This document shows positions 13,463-25,335 of a stretch of 64,000 nucleotides of DNA, piece after piece. The translations under genes and the position numbers were made by a program. Every line of letters begins with the position of its first letter. Positions within the stretch are counted from its first letter, which is position 1. This DNA comes from Cyanoderma ruficeps. Lineage: Eukaryota > Chordata > Aves > Passeriformes > Timaliidae. The stretch spans positions 10,074,276 through 10,138,275 of the forward strand of contig VZDJ01006585.1 of the NCBI GenBank assembly GCA_008694505.1, in the 5' to 3' direction. The notes beneath the pieces were generated by a model. That model did no database searches. It was not told the DNA's origin and was given only the letters and a program-made list of their open reading frames with translations.

Positions 13463-14049
13463 TGTGGCCAAGAAGGCAAATATCATCCTTACTTCTATCA
13501 GAAATAATGTGGCCAGCAGGACCAGGGCAGTAATAGTACTTGTACTTGGTCACTGGTGAGGCCGCACTTGTGCAGGCCTGCATGCCTCACCACAAGAAAG
13601 ACAGAGAGGTGCTGGACTGTATCCAGAGACACTGGTGAAGGACCTAAAGCATACATCTAATCCTCTTATGAGGAGCAGCTGAGGGAGTGTTCAGCCTGGG
13701 GAAAAGGAGGCTCAATGGGGACCCTTATCGCTCTCTACAACTGCCTGAAGGGAGGTCATAGCCAGGTGCATTTGATCTTCCTACCAAATAAAAAGCTATG
13801 GAACAAGAGGAAATGGCCTCAGGTTGCACCAGGGAAGGTGGATTGGATATTAATCAAAAATAACTCTTCTGTAAGAGTTTTCAAGTGTAGGCATAGGCTG
13901 CCCAGAAAAGTGGTTCACTCAACTCCTGGGGTTAAACTTGTGGTAGGTAGGAATATGATTTAGTGCTGGACTTGACCATATTAGGTTTATGGTTTGATTC
14001 AATGATCTTAACAGTCTTTTCCAGTCTAAATGATTTTATGATTCTATAA
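13463..14049 (+). mobile_element. Inner CR1 LINE inserted into an older CR1
   Basis: This is a second + strand CR1 3' fragment of about 590 bp with its own complete series of blocks: 'ggccaagaaggcaaatatca' (13465), 'ggtgaggccgcacttgtgca' (13555), 'gaggagcagctgagggagtg' (13669), 'ctctctacaactgcctgaag' (13731) and a tail 'taaatgattttatgattcta'. It belongs to the CR1 3'-end type that carries 'aatgatctta' and 'cttttccagtctaaatga' before the tail. It is better preserved than the flanking outer copy, which fits later insertion. Truncated and non-coding. Confidence 0.92.
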
Positions 14050-14150
14050 TAAATAAAAAACACCTGAGGGGTGGATGCAAAGAAGATGGAGACAGGCCCT
14101 TTTCAGTGGTGCCCCATGACAGGACCAGCGGGAAAATCAGAAGTTTCCAC
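14050..14150 (+). mobile_element. Outer CR1 LINE, right part (resumes)
   Basis: The sequence resumes the outer CR1 where it stopped at 13462. 'aaacacctgaggggtggatg' is followed by 'caaagaagatggagacaggc' and 'ccttttcagtggtgccccat', the CR1 block normally just downstream of 'gatctcatcaatgt'. The rest is degraded ('ggaccagcgggaaaatcag') and lost by about 14150, so the true 3' tail of the outer copy is missing. Confidence 0.82.
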
Positions 14151-14520
14151 ATTTTTCCAGTGTTGACTTGGATAGAGAGAACGACAGGACAGGATTGTGT
14201 GGGGCAGGGTGAGGTGGGGTAGGACAGGGTGTGAAGGGAAGGTAATTGCGGGCACCGCAGAAATAGAAGTAACAAAAATTATAAAAAATGGTCAAACCCC
14301 CTTACTAACTTGCTTTTTCACTTACATATTTAGGTGTTTTGCATTTATCATGCATGAAGTATCTTTAGTAGTGATTAAACAGGCTCGAACAGTTTCAGAT
14401 TCTACATGATACTCATCTAATTTCCATCAGCTGTACCCCCGAACTGGTGATATAAAGGCAATTATGGGCTTTTGGGTTATATATAATGGGAATGATTTTC
14501 CTAATTACTTCTAGACATAT

Positions 14521-14538
14521 ATACAGACATGTCTGTAT
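14521..14538. other. Perfect 18-bp palindrome with p53-like half-site
   Basis: 'atacagacatgtctgtat' is its own reverse complement. Its centre, AGACATGTCT, fits the p53 half-site pattern RRRCWWGYYY exactly. No second abutting half-site is seen, so binding is only a possibility. Confidence 0.6.
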
Positions 14539-15959
14539 GTACAGTGCAGCACGACGGACAAGTGGTCAGCTGGAATGGAGAAAGGGATAGAAACTAGTTA
14601 TATCAAATTTTCTGTTGTGAGATAGGCTGGCTCATAAATAATATTGAAATGAAAGAAAACATTGAGCTATTAAAAAAATCAAAGTATCTGGAAATTCTTA
14701 TAAATTCAATTCTATAATCCTTTCCACAAAAAAAATTAATCAGTAATTTTTCTTGTTGGTTTTATTTTTATCTGCCAGAAAAAAGTAGTTTTCACAACTT
14801 TAGTCCAGTCTTTCTTCTGAAAACTCTGTTTAATATTACACATGTAAAATCTTCAAGCTTTGATTTAAATTAGAATTTATGCTTCTGTCTAGGGGGTATT
14901 TTTTGAAAAAAAAGATGCCACATATACCTAATACACTCTCCTAAAGTACCATGAACATATATAGTACTGAGGTTTGATGAAGTAAACCAGGATTTTATAC
15001 TAGACTGTGTAAACAAACTTACTTTTTTTGTCAATATCATTCCATGCAAAAAAAAAACCCCAACCATAAAGTGAGTCATATTGATACAAGAAAATCTATC
15101 ACAAGAATTTATAGTACTGCTACATTTCAATCAGCTCATGAGTTAGAAATTTACAATCTTTTGATCTACTGAAACCAGTCTAGCACAGATGAAAACAACT
15201 AAACAAGAAATGTAGGGTACAAAAATACTTCTTGTAGTAATTCATTTAATAAAGAAGACACATCATAGAGATTTATTACATATTGTAACAAAATCTTTGA
15301 ATAGGTGAAAGACAAATCCCAAGGGTGGTACAATCTATAATAATAGAAAATAAACAAAAACAAATAGTGTTTTATGTTTCCAACTCAAAACCTTTCCATT
15401 TACAAAAAGGAAAACTTATTCTAAGATCTGGATCTTCATAAACAGATACCTCAAGTACCATATTTAGATTATAAACTCTGCTAATATAAAACCTATTATT
15501 TATTCTTGAACTATTTATGTACAGTAAGGATCTATAGCTGCATTTTTGAGGGTACTTCTGTATTATATCCAAAAAGTGTATGTCTACCTTGTTCACAGCC
15601 TCACTAGGTAAGACAGACTGTGTTTTACTTCAGATACCCCATAAATTGTTTAATTTACTGCATAAATTAAAGTATTTCTTCTTTTTGTGGGATGAAAGGT
15701 CATTTCAAGCTTCATGGTGCTATCAGAAAAAGAGGAAAACACATTGTTTCATAAAGGATATTTGAACACACCAAGAATGTTTCAACACTGCTTGAGCCCT
15801 GAATAATTGGAAGAAGACAAACAATTTGCAGTTTTACTCATATTGCTTAATGAGTGCTTGTGTAAAAATTGGTAGGGGTAAAATCAGAGGAAATTGAGAA
15901 GTTATATTCTCATCTTAACAGAAGTTACAACAGCATGGAGATTATAGGATGAAATGCAC

Positions 15960-16790
15960 TTACTACTCCCTGGATAGAATGTGGTTGGCATACCTGAAAC
16001 TTACGCCACCATGATTCCCCACATACCTAATCTACATCTATAAGCATTGTGCTAAAGGGAAAAAAGGGGAGAGTGGAGTCCAGGGTCTCGTGGAATCCTT
16101 GAAGGAGGAGGAACCTGATAGTACTTTTCAGTTGATAAAACTAAAGGCAGACTTCAGGTGAGAGAGAGAGATGTCTTACTGCTGAACCAGCAACTGTGGT
16201 GGAAATACTGTCCTCAGAGGAACACATTATAACCTAATTTAACTAATGCACACCTCCATCCCAAAGTTACACACCCCCAAGGTATGACCACCTTCCAACC
16301 TTCACTGAGGAAGTGTCTGCATTTTATTGGCTGTACATTCAAGAGTGAAAAAAGAGAATTTTGCACCAATCAGTAACAAAGGTAGGTATGAACAGTCACT
16401 CAAGCTCCACCTAAACATACAGAAATAGCATGAAAATCAGTTAGGAATGAGAAGAAGTTAGGGAAGGCTCCATTGTAACTTCTGGTACCGATCAACAAAT
16501 TGAAGCTGTCTCCTTCATAAATATTGAGTAAAATCCATACTCTACATGTACTGATTGATTATCTCAGGCTGGCTTTGATTGGTGACTGAAGCTTTTCTTT
16601 ATATTGCTTTGAATCCATTTTGCAGTCCTGTACCATCACCAGCAATCCTTGAACCTTAACCTGTCGCAATTTTCTGTTATCATTGTGTATAATAAGGAGT
16701 GTTATGCTTGTAGAATGTTAGTGTTAGTCCTTCAAGGACACTGGCATTTACCAGCAGCAGGTAACACACTTGAATAAGTGTGGAGACCTA
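15960..16790. other. Possible degraded LTR or promoter-like segment
   Basis: This segment is less AT-rich than its surroundings. It contains an inverted CCAAT at 16326 ('ttattggctg'), a direct CCAAT at 16367 ('caccaatcag') and another inverted CCAAT at 16577 ('gattggtgac'). It also has C-rich text near 16255-16300. Such spacing is seen in LTR U3 regions and in some promoters. I could not find matching terminal TG...CA ends with a flanking duplication, nor any retroviral coding sequence next to it. Confidence 0.2.
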
Positions 16791-18640
16791 GGAAAGAGTC
16801 TTTCTTGAGCTGTTGGCTTGTGACCCTGAACAAGTCAGTTGGACTGCCCTCCAAACAGCAGGCTGCTTATTGGAAAGTCTTCATAATGGGTTGGGCACAA
16901 GGGTCTTAGCTTTCCAAAGCAAGTGGACACATATGATATCTATCCAATAGCCTTATTGAAAACCTTTTTAATTTCATATATAGAAAGATTTTACTAAATT
17001 TGGGGTTGGTAGATATTTTTCATTACTATTGCCCAAGACAGATGAGACTGTATTTGTTATTCATAAGTTTTCCAGTTAACTATTCCTGTCTATATGCAAA
17101 TAATCTGGTTCATTCTAGGGACTGGACTTCTTAAAAAATAAAAATAAAAAAATCTGAAGAGGTGCATTGACTGGTCCTTCCCAGACATTGGTTAAATTGT
17201 TATGAAATATTTGAACTCAGAGTTGATGTTTTCTGGAGAATAAGGGCATTCATTTATCAGTGGAGTTCCCATTGTCTTACCTGCTACCTCCCATCAGTAT
17301 CAGAAACACTGAGGATTTGCCTTTTCTTTTTCCTTTTAATAATTCTACAATCCTTGTCTTGAAGGATATAGGGCTTCATTTTTAAATAGTTAAGTGAGTC
17401 ATGCCTAGTCCTGTATCTACAAAAGAGATTTTCTCTTATACAAGTACTTTTTTCTCATGTGCATAACCAGGTCAGGTAAATTCTACAATGTAAAGGCCAA
17501 TTCCTGACTTAAATATTCTGATATCACTCCAATTGATATAATTGAGAAATGGCAAACAGATATCATTCAGCATGGGAGAAATTTCCTTACTTTCTAAATC
17601 TGCAGTTGGGAGAATCAAAATTGTAATATCTAGTGATGTGTTCAGACAGGTACTTTCAATAGAAAATAATTGTTTTATTTTAAAAAAGGGGTAGTCTTTT
17701 TTATTTATTTATTTATTTGTAATTCTGTGGAGTGATTATTTGACTTGAATGCCTGGTATATCATTCTTCCTCACTCCTTTAGAGGCTAACTTCACCAATG
17801 TGTTTTATTTCTTGTTAACAGTATGGAAAGAAAAATAAAGAAAATTGTTTGACTGATTTCTTTGCTTTCCTCATTATAGCAACTAATGTATGTACATATG
17901 AAATAATCCATTTAAGTTATTCTGAGATTTTTCGTTATACATCTAAAATCATATTCAGATTTGATGGTTTGGGCATCAGATGAAAACTATCAGATGAAAA
18001 TCACAAATTAATTTATCTTCAGATCCAAAAATGTGTTAAAGTAATTATTAGGCAGAGAAGAGATTGACAGACATAATTATTCAAAGAGCATACTCTTTTT
18101 CCATAGGTTTACATTTGCTGTGAAAGGGGAGAGCAGTGCCTTTAATTTAAATTTTGATCCAACTCTAATGAAGACAATCTTTCTGCCTTTGTTCCTTCAA
18201 TGTTTTCTGTACCAGTACAATATTTTTTTCATATTCAGTTACAGAAAAAAAATAAAAAAAAGCATTACAATTCTGGAACTGACACTAGTGGGTGCTCTTA
18301 ATCCATGGTACTTTGAGAAAGAATTATTCTGGGGGGGAAAAAAAAAGTAAAAAGAGAGAAAAAGAGAAAATAATATCACAGGAAAAAGATATTGTGGGTA
18401 AGTACTACAGAGTGATATATTGTTTTGTGTTAAAACACAGGAGTCTGAACAAGTGAAATGTTAGTTTATCTACCACTTCCTTCATAACGGTTCATTATGC
18501 ACATGCCAATGTAAATATTTTTTTCTGTATATCACTATTAGAAGAAGACTAAGTTGAGAAAAAGGAGCAACTGAGTAATAACTTTTGAGACAGGAAATAA
18601 ATAAGAGAAAAGATATTGTAACCTGTTATGCCAGGACCTT

Positions 18641-18700
18641 CCTTCCACTTGGTGTGGAAGGATAAGAAAATATTCTTATCCTACCTTGGGGTAGGATAAG
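18641..18700. repeat. Cluster of three interlocking hairpins
   Basis: Three inverted repeats sit back to back. The first is ccttccac/gtggaagg with a 5-nt loop (18641-18661). The second is ggataagaa/ttcttatcc with a 4-nt spacer (18660-18681). The third is cttatcctacc/ggtaggataag with loop ttgg (18675-18700). The second and third share an arm, and 'ggataagaaaatatt' occurs twice. The arms are perfect. Confidence 0.85.
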
Positions 18701-20276
18701 AAAATATTTTGTGGCTTTGTGGAGCATAATATTGATATTTGAGACTGCCATCATCAGAGGATGACCTCTTCATTCTTAATTGTTTTTTAAAGCTTTCACA
18801 AGTAACTTTCAGTCAGTTCTCTGTAATTTTGATACAGCTTTTTGTTATTTTCAGAATATTTATCTGTTCTGGGAAGATTCTTCTCAATGCAATTAGCAGA
18901 GCAAATGCAATAATTTTTACCTTATGCTAACCTTTCTGGACATCCAATAAGTGCAAGGCTGTAATATTAAACAGTAACACAGATATTTGGGATAATTTGT
19001 TGTATTCATCTACTATAGATAGAAGTTTGAAAGCACTAAGTCTCAAAGGACTGGTAAATGCGAGGAATAAATGGAATGTGTATTACATTACCATAGAGTC
19101 ACAAGAGGATCTAATAGTATCAAGAAAAGAAAATATCTCTATTCCTTTTCATAAAAGGCAACTGATTAAATATTTATGCTACATTAGGTAGAAATTTAGT
19201 CAAAGTTAAGTTCTTAATTTTTTATGAATACTTTTGATTGCAGCTGTCATGATAAGCTCCACCTTTTATGATGATGATCCTGTTGGCTAAAGACTGACAA
19301 ATTATCCAGAATAATATAATAATAGTCACATTCCAATTCAGTATTGTACTGTCAACAGGATATATGGCATTTGAAAGAAGCACTAACAATGATAGACCAG
19401 TGAGAGCCCATTGAAAATATTAATCTGGAAAACAATGACCTCCACATAACAATGAATTACCTGTGTAAGAGAGAAGTTAAGGAAAGAAGTCAGACCAGAT
19501 CCACAGACCCCACTGATGGGAAAGATTTGAGAGATAGTCTCCTTCTGTAAAGAGGAGAGCAGATAGTGGGACCCAGAAAGAATCTATAGGAGATGGGTTG
19601 AGCTGACAGAATGACTCTACACTCTGCAAAAAAGGATATCTTGCTCTTCCCCAAGGCTCCTACTCAGTTCCCATCTGTCTTCTTCCAGCCTGACCACACA
19701 CTACATCATTCCAATTTACTAGTTTGGCAGAAAATTAACCCAATAAGTGTCACAGAAAAAAAATTTATGACATTCTAGTAAGCTAAATGAACTTGAACAT
19801 CATTAACCAAATGTCAGTTCCACCAAAAAGGAAGGAGGGGAACAAGTTTCCCATTAATGCCAAAGGTCAGAAAGAAATAGAGGGGTGGAGATCATTCATT
19901 TGGTGTGGCAAAGTATATTAGCTTGACTTGAGTACCCTGATAAAAGCAATAGTATGACAGCAAGGAAAAGAACCACAAAAAAACCCTACACTTCCCATTT
20001 TAATTCCCCTCCAAAACTTTTGAATAATCATAGTTTAAAATTAAGAAATTTGTCTACAGAATTCCTTTACTATATTTGTGGTTCTTGCCTTCACAAGATG
20101 TAAAGATTCTTTAATGTCTTGTCCAAGACAGCCTCAGACACTGTGTATAGATCTGGGAGAGGAATCTAATCTCTATCCTGAAATACACTGAAATTCAACG
20201 TTTATCTGTCATCTTGTTTTGCCTTTACTTAAGCCTATGAGATTGTATCTTCCTTCAACAAATTATTTCATTTATA

Positions 20277-20767
20277 CTGAATAACAAGAGAGATATGACT
20301 GTACTGGACAGAGCCCAGCAATAGGCCATTGAGATGAATAAGGAAGTGGAGTACCTCAAATATGAGGAAAGGTTGAGAGAAATGGGACTGCTTATCCTGG
20401 AGAAGAGCAGCCCTAAAGGGATGGTATATAGATATGTTAATATCTTACGGGAGGGCATAAAGAGGACAGGGCCAGACTCTTTTCAGTGGTGCCCAGTGAC
20501 AGGATGAGAGGCAATACATACAAACTGAAAAACAGGAGGCTATGTCTGAAATGCAGGAAACACTTTTTTGCTGTGGGGATGACTGAAAAGGCGAGGCAAG
20601 TTGCCCAGGGGTATTGTGGAATTTTCATCCTTGGAGATATTCAAAAGTTGCCTGCACATGATCCTTGGAAAACAGCTCTAGGTGACCTCATTTGAGCCAA
20701 GGTTTTGAACAAGGTGACCTTCAGAGGCACTTTCCAACCTCAACCCTTCTGTAATTCTATGATTCTC
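20277..20767 (+). mobile_element. CR1 LINE, 3' fragment
   Basis: A + strand CR1 copy of about 490 bp. Blocks in order: 'tactggacagagcccagcaa' (20301), 'cttatcctggagaagagcag' (20391), 'gactcttttcagtggtgccc' (20474), 'gttgcccaggggtattgtgg' (20600), 'gatattcaaaagttgcctgc' (20635) and a tail 'cttctgtaattctatgattc'. It is 5'-truncated. It belongs to the 3' type with 'agtggtgcccagtgacagga', like the outer copy at 13.3 kb. Two minus-strand frames and one plus-strand frame overlapping it are not genes. Confidence 0.95.
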
Positions 20768-23700
20768 AGAATTATTCAGCTACATTTATATAGTGGAGAA
20801 AGGCACATGTTTTGCAAAAAGAGTGATTTTGAAAGGATTCACTGCTGGTTTTAATGAGAGGCATATATTACATAGAATACTTTGAGCGAAGGTTAATACT
20901 GTAAAAGAACATGCCGGAATATATAACTCTTACTGCTATTGTTGTAGAAAATGTTAATCCCACTGAAACTTTTCTACTTTAAAAAAATGAAGTAGAAAAT
21001 TAGTTTTGTGTGAGTGTTTTCTTGCTTTCTTGTAATTAGAACATTGCCTCGACTAACTGATCAAAAATGCCATAATAATAAGAAAAATTCTTTGGTTTGC
21101 TTTATACCAAGGGAATTTGGACTGGTATAAAATAGATTACATTATGTAAATGAGCTGCTGTACGAGTAATGCTGCTTAATTAAATTTGTAACTATAAAAT
21201 ATAATTGTTTAAATAAATACATCTACCCATTACTAAATGTTGATTATAAAGCAACACCAATGAAAATTCACCTCTAAAAAGTTTGAACATTTTATTCTTT
21301 GATACACTCTAGCACTTTTCTTTTTCAGCTAATTTTATCATAGAGTAGAAATTTCTTTGATGGTCGTGTGGAAAGGCTTTGCTGAAGTTTTAGATTTTGA
21401 GGGGAAGGCAATTGGTTAGATTTGAATGAGGTAGGTAAATACACAGTTAAACCTCTATGGAGACCTATTGACTTCTGCGTCACAGTGTCACCTGCAGAAA
21501 TGGAAATTTATTGCATAAATTAAAAGGTTATTCTGTGTACTGGAACAAAGCTAGAATTGATGCATTCTGCATTGTTTCTAATAAGGAACTTCTTTTGTAT
21601 TACCCTGAAATTCCAATTTTTTCCATACTGAATAAGTAGACAAGAAAATTACACATTCATTAAGATATTCCCTTGTTGACTTTCTTGTACTTTTGCGGGA
21701 GTTTTTATAGGCTGATTCTTCAATTACCTTCTGGGGTGTTTCTTATTTAGACGGGATCCTGCAGGGCTCACTGCTGAGATTGGCTCTGCAGAAATTCACA
21801 TCATCTTTAAAAATCAACTATTTAGATTCACTTTTTCTAGCAAACAAGGGAAGTAGAAGATGAGGGCTTGTACCTCGCTAGGTCCCAACACAGTCTGCTC
21901 AAACTCAGAACCAGTCTAATTTCTCTAGACTAGACACAACATTGAATGAGTCTTTAAGTGAAATGCTGTTGTCTGCTATGGTTGGTATAGGGTTTCAGAA
22001 ATATAGCTTCAAAGAGCTTCCAGGAAGCTCTATCAAGTCAGGAGGAATTAGCTTCCTTTCCATTGATTCAAGATTGACATTATCCCAATTCATGAAAGAA
22101 TGTAATTTAACAAGTTATTGAAAATGGTCTGCTTGCTGCAATCTCTATCACAAGTTCCAATTACCTTTAACACTGACTTGACTTTGTGATTTTTTTTTTT
22201 TTTGGGATAAACAAGGCCTTAACTACTAAAAAATTCTTTATCATTAATGGTTGTGCTGTGCAACTTAGTTCTGAACCAGCTATCAGTGTCCAAGAAATAG
22301 TGGCAAATATCTTTATAACATATAATCAATATTTGCATCCATAAATTTTTTTTTTTATTTGTCATATTGTTTTCTGATTTATGTTTTTAGGTAAACCTAA
22401 AAACATAAATCACAAAACAACATGACAATAAACCAGCGTCAGTACAAAAGATTGTTTTTCAGTACCTCAATTCCTTTTGTTTCTCTTGCTGCTTGATTTA
22501 TCAGAATATCCTTAATTTACATTAGTTTTTAACACAGCTTTCTAAGTCCGTATCTCTTTGGAATGCAATTGATTTATCCCTTTTTATGTACCACGTAAAG
22601 GTTTCAGTTCACTTTACCATCATATATTTTTCAGGTTTATTTGGGTGTTTGGGTTTCTTGGTTAAGACACCTTAGTATTTAAAAAATTATATTAATTAGC
22701 TTGCCTTCAGACGCCACATATTTTTGCAATATATTACTTGGGTGTTTTTTCCAAATGTTCTCAAAAATGCTGTGTTCGTTTTTCGTTTTGTTTTAAACCG
22801 AAATTTTCAATGCACTTATGAATTTCTATTTTCACATGATAAATTCAAGGAAACCCTACTACAAAATTAAGTTCAGAAAATTCTGAGTGTAAAGTTTGGA
22901 CCCATTAAAATTAACCTAAATTGTATCCTTTTACTTTTGATTTCTAAATTTTAATTTTAATTCAAAGTCATTATGTTCTAGGTTTTTGCCGTTGTTTGAT
23001 GTCATAGTACATTGCATCACTGTGAAAATTATAACCCCAAAAGCCAAACCAAAACATTAAAAGTCCCCCAAAAACTTGTTAATGTAATTTGCATAAGTAT
23101 GAAGAAAAATAATCAAATCAATGTCCAAAATTAAATTCAGGCTTGGTTTCCCCCCCAAAAAAAATGAACAAATCATCAATTTTTCCTTGCTTTGATTATC
23201 ACTAAACTTCAGAACACTATAGAATTGACTCAGATATATTCACACATAGGCATTGATTAACTTAACTAATGTCCATTCTGAGCATTGCTAAAATGTTTAG
23301 GCAAACCATTAGAATTTTTGCCGTTCACTGAAATTATAGACCTATTTGTATGAAAATAAAAAAAAAAAGATACTCCCAGTCCTCACCAATAAAACAATTG
23401 TGGCTGATTTAATTGAATCATTGAATCATTACACGGGCATTTAAACTTTTTTTTTTCCTTTTTTTTTTTCCTTCTTTTTATGCCACTGTAGGCTTTGTCC
23501 CATGAAGGTTGTTAGGATATATTTCTTAGTTCTCCTTGAAGATGCAAATTTAGTAAAATAGTCTAATATAGCCAAAAGGTTTAAGCATTTGTTATTTATT
23601 ACTGAACATAAAGACTAAATTGGTTCTTTGAGGAAATAAATTACCTAATCAGATTAGAAATTTATTACTTAGCCAATTAAATCTTATATTAAAATAGCTA

Positions 23701-25335
23701 CAGGTTTTAGTTGTCCTATTTTCAATCCATAACATGCATCTCACTTCAGTATTCTTGGTTATTTGAGAAGGGTTGGTTTGTTGGGGGTGTTTTGTTTGTT
23801 TGAGGAGTTTTGTGTGGGTTTTTTATTCATTGGGGGGGTATATTTGGGGTTTTTTTAAAGCTTGTCATACTCATCTATGAAGATTTTTGATTGACTTTTT
23901 TTTAAGATTGAAAGATGCTTAAAATTAAGGCTTTAAGGGAATAATCAGTAAACAGAGGGAACTTTCAGTAATGTTTTCTATAGTTACTTGATTCTGAGGT
24001 AAAATCCTGTTCTTAAGCTTATATTGAAAAAATTATGCAATATAATAAATTGTATATGATGTTATGTGCTGAGCAAGCTAGTGCAAGTCTGAATTAAATA
24101 TTTCAATTTCTGTGATACAGTTCCGAATAAGGATTTAATATTTTTCCTATGCTTAAAAGATCTAGTGAAAAAGTCCTAGTAAAAGACATCAGTAGTCACC
24201 CAGCTGCGTGTACTCAAAGCCATGTTAACATGGTATTCCCTGGATACACTCTATCCATTAGATTCAATGGAACCACTGGTGATGAGGTGGATGATTATGT
24301 TGCCTTTTGTAGTTATAGTAGGCACGTGAAAAATAAGTGTCTTGCATAGAAAAAGAAAATAAGAGATAATTTTTATAATTTAGGAACAAAACTACATGAA
24401 TACACAGGAGAGCCAATTCCTTTCCAGATCCCACTGAAGTCAGAAAAACAGAATATCTGACAAGTATGCAAAACAAAATATCTTCTTTTTAATTTAATAT
24501 CCAATCAAAGATGATATTAAAGTGAATGAGACCTATAATTTCAAAATATTGAGTGAGATTTATTTCTAATTACGTGTTGTCATTTTAACTGTATCAACAT
24601 TAGAACCAATTCCAGTTTAGTAGTGTCAGTTGAGCATTCTCAGATAATTTATTGTCCTTTAAGTTTCATTCTCTATGCCCAAATTTCTGTGACTAAGAAT
24701 TTTTCTTCCTATTAATTGGGGCTATCTTTCTCATTGCTACTTAGACTTCACAAAAATTTATGAGTTGCCTCTGTAATTTCAATTTTCTTTTCTTTTTTCC
24801 TTATCCAATGTAACATATTCCTGAGAATAGCTACAGTTTCATAATTGTTCCTTATAGCCACTGAAGTACTGAATTATTGTGAAGAAGACACAGTGCAATA
24901 TCTAATCTATCTTTTTAAAAATAATATCTTTTGAAAGTAATTGTGTTTGGTTTTAACATACTTATTATGTGTCTATGAGGATGGGAGCAAACAGTCTCTA
25001 ACCTCATTTCCTCATGTTTTTAACTAGCTAATTTTGATCACTCTTGTGTTAACTGGTGAGAAACAAGTGTATTAGCTCAGATATTTCCTCCTGCCTTTAT
25101 GTTTGAAAAGTGCTCTTCACTTTTTCCTCATTATTTTTTGAAAGACAAGGCAGGAAAATTCTCCAGTTCTAGCATCTAAAATGTAGAGGGAAATTATTGA
25201 TCATTTTTATGAAGTATTTGTAGTATTCAGAAAGAAGAAAAAGTCATTTCAGAGCAGGCAGTTTTAAATAAAGGTTAGTTAAGTATGGTCACAAGAAATT
25301 GCCACTATAATTTTTGTTATCTAGCTAAATGTGAC
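20768..25335. other. AT-rich DNA with one strong hairpin
   Basis: No gene recognised. Contains the large inverted repeat at 22354-22432, a small 9-bp-arm palindrome at 22013-22031, poly-T and poly-A runs (near 22190, 22350, 23155, 23360, 23450), and GT-rich low-complexity text at 23770-23860. A short piece near 21751-21820 faintly resembles a CR1 reverse-transcriptase block but is too weak to call. Confidence 0.55.
22354..22432. repeat. Near-perfect ~79-nt hairpin (inverted repeat)
   Basis: The left arm (22354-22392) and right arm (22395-22432) are reverse complements over 38-39 nt. There are only two mismatches (A22366 opposite C22421, C22374 opposite C22413) and one extra T in the run at 22358-22360. 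The arms are separated by just two bases, with 'ggtaaacc' at the centre. A transcript from either strand would fold into a single long stem. Size and shape resemble palindromic mini-transposon relics or miRNA-like precursors, but no transposon family is recognised and no expression can be shown. It could also be a recent templated (quasi-palindrome) mutation. Confidence 0.9.

Larger units (their letters stand above)
14151..20276. other. AT-rich DNA; CCAAT-rich segment and palindromes inside
   Basis: No gene recognised. A GT/GG-rich patch at 14190-14245 follows the outer CR1. A perfect 18-bp palindrome lies at 14521-14538. A moderately GC-richer segment at about 15960-16790 contains several CCAAT motifs and may be a worn LTR (listed separately). 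A cluster of short inverted repeats lies at 18641-18700. A short (TTTA)n is near 17700. Confidence 0.55.

Noticed and set aside
21751..21823. Plus-strand text translating to DGILQGSLLRLALQKF, faintly like the CR1 GVPQGSVLGPxLF block
   Set aside because: Only one short block matches and nothing before or after it continues the reverse-transcriptase order. Not enough to call.
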